Positions 5,631 to 9,331 of a stretch of 9,331 bases of DNA are shown here, piece by piece. The stretch spans positions 1-9,331 of the forward strand of contig JAVHYG010000015.1 in NCBI GenBank assembly GCA_031119195.1, in the 5' to 3' direction. Both the position numbers and the translations under genes were made by a program. Below the pieces are notes generated by a model. That model made no database searches. It had not been told where the DNA came from and saw only the letters and a list, made by a program, of their open reading frames with translations. Origin of the DNA: Rickettsiella sp. (GTDB taxonomy: Bacteria > Pseudomonadota > Gammaproteobacteria > Diplorickettsiales > Diplorickettsiaceae). The first letter of the stretch is position 1. Every line of letters begins with the position of its first letter.

Positions 5631-8600
5631 TTTAAAGTAAATCCATAATAAACCAAGTTAGGTACGCAATTTTCTTCATTTGATACGCTTATATTAGAAG
5701 GTAAGCAATAAAAGTTTGATGAGCTATAAACATAATTTCTCTCAAAAGGGAATTGAGGTGAAAATTCTAAGCCTTGCATATCACTAGGATTAATACGACT
5801 CATATAAAAATTCAACATATCTGGGCCGATCAATTGTGTTAATTTATTTTTAATTTGCTGTTTGTTTTCCAATGTTTGTTTAACAACCGCCTGCAGGTAA
5901 TTAACTTCACTAAGCTTTTTATTAAATTCTGATAATAGCTCTACTTCTTGTTCAACCGCTTCTAACGAATGTGCTTGAAATATTTTAGCAACGAATTTTC
6001 TATTTAGCTTTGCAAGATTTTTTTGTTCAAAATCTAATTTTTCTCTAGTTTTTGTATATTTGTCAACAAGTGTTAAATAAGCCGTTAACAGAGGATTAAA
6101 TTCTGGCAATTGAGAGGCATAAAAAAAATCCGTTTGAAGATTAGGAGCTTCTGCAGAAGCCATACAAATAGATCGATATTTCTTAGCAGATTCATATAAG
6201 AAATCGATACAAGCCCCAATTCTAGCCAAAACATTATCGAACCAGTATGCAGAGTGAAGCATATAGTCTTTGATAACTTGCCAACCATCCGACTTTTGAG
6301 CGCAAGTGTTTATGATAAGTTGCTGTTCTTTAAATTCCACATATTTATCAGTTAATTCCTCTTTATAAAAGTGCAAAATTTTTAAAAATGAAGAGGCAGT
6401 ACGATTTAAAATTTCTAGGGAACATTCCTCAATGATATTAAAAATATTCAATAAATCAGCATCTCTCTTAAGTTTCCAAGCGTCATTATTAATATTCCAA
6501 TCATTAAATTTATTTAATTCTAACAACATATTTTTCTCTAAAAGATAATTTTGAGAAACTGGCGATTTATTGTTTGTTTTATTTACATTTTTCTTGAGGT
6601 TTTGAGAATGCGTAGGTACACCAAGCTTATTTTTAGTTACGTGTATAGAATTGTTATAAACACAACGGGGCTGTTGCTTGATGCAAGCAACTATTTTTTC
6701 ATATGCTTCATTTTGCGCAATAACCTTATAAAAATTTATAAATTCTTTAGTATCACTGCTTCGTATTTCTTGTAGTAATCTCTCTAAAAAATAAATTTGT
6801 TTTTTTAAAAAAAAGTATTTATTTGTAAAAATTTTTTCTAATTCTTTAAATTGTGACCTGTTTTTAAAAAAAATGGAGGAAGTCATTGCGGCGTCTAGCG
6901 AATCAAATCTATCCAGTACATCTGCCATTCTATTATTGTTTACTTCACATTTTTTTGTAATAGCACTTGCCATCTCAATAATAGACTCAATACTTAAAAG
7001 GCAGTTAGCGACACTTTCCTTAAATAAGCAAAACCTTTTATTTTTCTCAATTTTTTCTCCTAACACTGCTGAATGTTCCTCTATAAACGCATGAATAGTT
7101 TTCAAAATATATATTAGGTTTGAATTTATTTTTGAAACTCTATCAGTTTTATGAAATTTAAATAACGCCTCAGCAATAAGATTAATTGAAGAACGAATTT
7201 GACCTATTCCAGAAAAAAATCTCTCATTTGTTCCTTTATTTTTTTTATGTTTATTTGACTGGCCTTCTGGATTCTCTATAAACTGTAAACTACTAATCAA
7301 ATGCTTGGATAGACTTGTCATGGGGTCAAAAATAGCCTCAACGCTCTCCACTATTTTTATAAATGAGTTAAATTCAACACTTGCTGTTGCAGCTGTTTTG
7401 TTTTCTTTTATCGCACTTAACTTAGTCTTTATAGTAGGTAAAAAAAATTTTTCAATCGATTCTTTTTTTGATTTTAGTTTTTCTTTAAAATCTTTTAAAT
7501 AATCCATTAATTTTCCTAAATTATTTTCATTTGAATTTAAAAATTCAGCGAATTGTGTAAATTCTATGTTGATATGTAAATCTTTTAATAAAAATTCATG
7601 GCTGACTTTTAGATTTGAATCTTGAAATTCTTTAGTTGTCAAAATAAGATCTTCTACAGGACTCAAAAGTAATGTTAGCTCATCTAATAAAGTTTTTTTA
7701 TCTACCAAAAAGCTGCTTTCATTAGAATATTTTTTTTTAAAAAAAATATCTTCGTTACTTTTAAAAATCTTTTCTCTATTATCAATAACTTTTAATGTAG
7801 TTAGCAAGAAAATATTTAATGCGCATAGTTTTGAATAATTTAGTTTTTTTTCTAACTGTTCTAGACTCACGATAAAATCCATATAAAGAAATGTACTTAA
7901 TGAAAAGTAAGCTAACGTAACAAAATCTTTAATGGTAAGTTGGGCTAATGAAGGAATATTTTTTATACCTTCAATAGGAAAAAAACTAATCAGCGTTTTT
8001 ATAATATTGTATAAACTATCCCGAGTATTTTCTATGTAAATAGTACAGAAAAAATAATTCATCACCTCACTATTAGTCTTTATATTTCTTAGATCTATTT
8101 TATTGAGCTTTATTAAAGAATAATCTAAACCAGTTTTAACTTTAAAAACTGATAATAATTCATCTTTTTTTTCTGGTTTTAATATACAGTCTAATATTGC
8201 AATATACCGTAAAGAATTCTTATTACTAAATAAATCATTTAAAGAATCTCTAATAAAAAGTAATTTTTTATAGGTTTCCTTAAATAAAATAAGATGCTTA
8301 TCAATATCATCTTTATTAATAGAAATTTTTTCTTCCAAACCAAGCTCTATTCCCTCTTCTAAATTAGAAAATTTTTCTTGCAATGAAATAACATTTTTTA
8401 AAATATTTTCATCCGTTGGCAAGCTTAGAATAGTTGTATGGAAGTGTATAAATTGCTTAAGTTTGACAAAACTTGTCGTTACTGGTTGGGAAGCCATAAA
8501 CCTAAATAAGATAATATGTAAAAAAAAAGTAATCGATCCTACTAGGATATACTTCTCACTAGGAAGTGAACAATCATAGAAATATTTTTTAAAAAATGTC

Positions 8601-9253
8601 TCTAAATTTTTTAAATTAAAACTATCTTTTTTAATAGAGAGAAGGTAATCTATAAAAGAATCATGTATTTTTTCAGAGAAAACTAAGAACTTACAAAAAA
8701 AACCTGCCTTTGATTTCTCAAAACTTTCAAAAAAATTGTTACTGGATTTATCAAAATTAGGTTTATACGTATCGTACTTTAATGTACTCAGCTCATTTTT
8801 TAAATATACATCAATGTTGCTTAATCTAACTAACATTTCCTCTTGTTCTTTTAGAGTATGCAGTTTTTTTGAAATAAAAGGACTACTATTATCGATGCAA
8901 TCAAACAGCTCCATATTGAAATTATAGAAATTAGAGATAAATTCAAAAAATAAAATGCACTCTTTCGAAATAACCTGAATATAAGCAATGTCAAAGATAA
9001 CTTGTTCCAAATAAACCTTTTTTTCAAGACATTGCTTTTTTTTTGCAACTAATTTTCCATGTTGAATTTTATCTGTTACCTTAGATAATAATTGAACAGC
9101 TAAATTATATTGGCTATTTAAACTAGCCATTTCTTTTTCTTTATCTTTTTTGTCTTGACTTAAAGAATAATAAGAGAAATGTTTGCAATCTACAGTGACA
9201 CTATCACTTTTTAAACTTGTAATTTTTTCACTATCTATTAATTTTTTAGGCAT
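5627..9253 (-). CDS. Very large uncharacterised helical protein, effector candidate
   Basis: I do not recognise this protein. From the ATG at 9253 it has 1,208 residues; that start is preferred because GGAAG lies six bases upstream. A GTG at 9308-9310 would add 19 residues (MKNFLWVYIL...) but lacks a ribosome binding site. The product is rich in Lys, Leu, Phe, Ile, Asn and Ser and predicted mainly helical by eye. Hydrophobic stretches at about 235-254 (YILVGSITFF...) and 444-462 (FVTLAYFSLS...) could be membrane segments. Lysine- or Asn-rich linkers lie near 661 and 884, and a heptad-like coiled coil at about 1065-1140 precedes a non-helical tail. No signal peptide, catalytic motif or known domain is seen. 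The tail has Glu-Glu at -15/-16 and hydrophobic residues at -2 and -4, compatible with but weak for a Dot/Icm signal. The gene is visibly more AT-rich than its neighbours and carries long A/T runs, yet has no stop over 3.6 kb, so it is probably under selection. Confidence 0.85.
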   Translation of the reverse strand: MPKKLIDSEKITSLKSDSVTVDCKHFSYYSLSQDKKDKEKEMASLNSQYNLAVQLLSKVTDKIQHGKLVAKKKQCLEKKVYLEQVIFDIAYIQVISKECILFFEFISNFYNFNMELFDCIDNSSPFISKKLHTLKEQEEMLVRLSNIDVYLKNELSTLKYDTYKPNFDKSSNNFFESFEKSKAGFFCKFLVFSEKIHDSFIDYLLSIKKDSFNLKNLETFFKKYFYDCSLPSEKYILVGSITFFLHIILFRFMASQPVTTSFVKLKQFIHFHTTILSLPTDENILKNVISLQEKFSNLEEGIELGLEEKISINKDDIDKHLILFKETYKKLLFIRDSLNDLFSNKNSLRYIAILDCILKPEKKDELLSVFKVKTGLDYSLIKLNKIDLRNIKTNSEVMNYFFCTIYIENTRDSLYNIIKTLISFFPIEGIKNIPSLAQLTIKDFVTLAYFSLSTFLYMDFIVSLEQLEKKLNYSKLCALNIFLLTTLKVIDNREKIFKSNEDIFFKKKYSNESSFLVDKKTLLDELTLLLSPVEDLILTTKEFQDSNLKVSHEFLLKDLHINIEFTQFAEFLNSNENNLGKLMDYLKDFKEKLKSKKESIEKFFLPTIKTKLSAIKENKTAATASVEFNSFIKIVESVEAIFDPMTSLSKHLISSLQFIENPEGQSNKHKKNKGTNERFFSGIGQIRSSINLIAEALFKFHKTDRVSKINSNLIYILKTIHAFIEEHSAVLGEKIEKNKRFCLFKESVANCLLSIESIIEMASAITKKCEVNNNRMADVLDRFDSLDAAMTSSIFFKNRSQFKELEKIFTNKYFFLKKQIYFLERLLQEIRSSDTKEFINFYKVIAQNEAYEKIVACIKQQPRCVYNNSIHVTKNKLGVPTHSQNLKKNVNKTNNKSPVSQNYLLEKNMLLELNKFNDWNINNDAWKLKRDADLLNIFNIIEECSLEILNRTASSFLKILHFYKEELTDKYVEFKEQQLIINTCAQKSDGWQVIKDYMLHSAYWFDNVLARIGACIDFLYESAKKYRSICMASAEAPNLQTDFFYASQLPEFNPLLTAYLTLVDKYTKTREKLDFEQKNLAKLNRKFVAKIFQAHSLEAVEQEVELLSEFNKKLSEVNYLQAVVKQTLENKQQIKNKLTQLIGPDMLNFYMSRINPSDMQGLEFSPQFPFERNYVYSSSNFYCLPSNISVSNEENCVPNLVYYGFTLN
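6673..6691 (+). repeat. Perfect inverted repeat with T-run inside the large gene
   Basis: GTTGCTTG-ATG-CAAGCAAC is an 8-bp perfect stem with a 3-nt loop, followed on the plus strand by TATTTTTT. It has the shape of an intrinsic terminator for plus-strand transcription, antisense to the large gene, about 1 kb past the M16 operon, where no other terminator is seen. It lies within codons for CIKQQP and may be chance. Confidence 0.4.
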
Positions 9254-9331
9254 ATCCAGCTTCCGTAAAAAATTCGTACTGAGTATATACACCCATAAAA
9301 AATTTTTCACGCATGGATAAAAAAGTTAGAT

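Noticed and set aside
8851..9048. Hydrophobic 65-residue minus-strand frame within the large gene
   Set aside because: It is an alternative frame of AT-rich coding sequence; runs of T give spurious Phe/Leu-rich peptides here.

Overview
The window looks like the chromosome of an AT-rich, host-adapted gammaproteobacterium, most likely of the order Legionellales (Coxiella, Rickettsiella or Diplorickettsia type). This rests on low GC, gammaproteobacterial housekeeping genes (xseB-ispA, a Mycobacterium-type three-cysteine AhpC, a paired M16 peptidase operon), a decaying mobile patch, and a very large AT-rich orphan gene of the kind those bacteria carry as effector candidates. The assignment is an inference from gene content, not from a marker gene.

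Layout. Positions 1-916 are an accessory scar. Two related ~52-bp sequences in the same orientation (2-53 and 864-915) resemble terminal repeats of IS3-family (IS2-like) insertion sequences. Between them lie a HigB-HigA toxin-antitoxin pair, broken by two frameshifts and one nonsense codon but still behind a perfect 18-bp palindrome (59-76), and a short minus-strand remnant of a phage-type tyrosine integrase (734-865). Positions 915-2898 hold minus-strand housekeeping genes: a consensus-like promoter (2870-2898) drives xseB and ispA, joined by a 1-nt overlap. After a 217-bp gap follows the peroxiredoxin gene ahpC, closed by a strong intrinsic terminator (915-942). The usual gammaproteobacterial partner dxs is not downstream of ispA. 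Positions 2951-5630 hold a divergent plus-strand pair of exported M16 zinc peptidase homologues, the first with an intact HxxEH site and the second with that site lost but the R/Y motif kept, overlapping by 11 nt and probably forming one heterodimer.

Positions 5627-9253 (or 9310) hold one uninterrupted minus-strand gene for a protein of about 1,200 residues that I do not recognise. It is helical, lysine-, leucine- and phenylalanine-rich, visibly more AT-rich than its neighbours, has two possible membrane segments and a C-terminal coiled coil, and overlaps the end of the M16 operon by three or four bases, tail to tail. It is the best candidate for undescribed biology here; a secreted effector role is only a hypothesis.
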